From Mesorhizobium sp. B1-1-8 (lineage in GTDB: Bacteria; Pseudomonadota; Alphaproteobacteria; Rhizobiales; Rhizobiaceae), in assembly GCF_006442795.2 (NCBI RefSeq), contig NZ_CP083956.1:62001-126000 (forward strand): a stretch of DNA of 64,000 nt, written 5' to 3'. The notes beneath the pieces were generated by a model that searched no databases, was not told the origin of the DNA, and saw only the letters and a program-made list of their open reading frames with translations. Positions 63,902 to 64,000 of the stretch are shown one piece after another. A program made the translations under genes and the position numbers. Position 1 is the first letter of the stretch; the number at the start of each line of letters is the position of its first letter.

Positions 63902-64000
63902 ATAGATCACTGGCATAAATCCCAGCGATCAGAAAAATTGATTGGCGCAACCCCTTGTGCCACCGATACACTCGAATGGTCCAGCCAAGTGAAAACAGCT

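Overview
The window looks like chromosomal DNA from a rhizobial alphaproteobacterium, most likely Mesorhizobium or a close relative in the Phyllobacteriaceae. The signs are high GC, KdsB next to a standalone prephenate dehydratase, a double-SBP yej operon, a rhizobial-style catabolic cluster, and several intergenic palindromic repeat families that I associate with Mesorhizobium. The genus assignment is inference; no rRNA is present.

Layout. 1-13 kb: kdsB-pheA, a membrane cytochrome c, a complete yejA1-yejA2-yejB-yejE-yejF peptide importer, a GhrA-like reductase, a small lipoprotein and a TPR methyltransferase. 13-18 kb: a ligase-associated exonuclease with an ATP-dependent DNA ligase, a SnoaL-like protein and a one-TM protein of unknown function. 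18-20 kb: tRNA-Thr(CGT), then a ~1.6 kb segment (VOC protein, HicAB) bounded by a 14-bp copy of the tRNA 3' end. 20-26 kb: an EF-hand protein, an ECF sigma factor with a membrane partner and a CpxP-like sensor, GCG_CRPN-type small secreted proteins, and a DUF1800/DUF1501 pair.

26-51 kb is the most interesting part, a large catabolic and transport region. On the minus strand: a cyclase/isatin-hydrolase-like metal hydrolase, an FAD oxidoreductase, a MarR regulator and a two-subunit indolepyruvate ferredoxin oxidoreductase. On the plus strand: a paralogous FAD oxidoreductase, a five-gene peptide-type ABC importer, a 2-aminobenzoyl-CoA monooxygenase/reductase-type fusion, an SDR, a second MarR, an enoyl-CoA hydratase-like protein, an acyl-CoA dehydrogenase and a RidA-family protein. 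An LLM flavin monooxygenase, an amino-acid ABC transporter lacking an ATPase gene, and a class V aminotransferase follow. Four copies of a 14-bp near-palindrome (consensus YTTYAAGCNTRAAA) lie upstream of three separate transcription units here, suggesting one regulon. A reasonable hypothesis is catabolism of an indole- or anthranilate-type aromatic through CoA thioesters.

51-64 kb: a dppABCDF-type dipeptide importer, a FadD acyl-CoA ligase with a Lys/Ala/Pro-rich N-terminal tail, translationally coupled to an ETF-beta-type lysine methyltransferase, an unrecognised 363-residue protein, an HAD phosphatase coupled to pgi, and a tandem array of 34-bp units each encoding a hairpin with compensatory changes.

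Repeats: four ~180-bp palindromic elements (family A), two ~100-bp elements (family B), three nested inverted-repeat intergenic regions (family C) and the tandem hairpin array.
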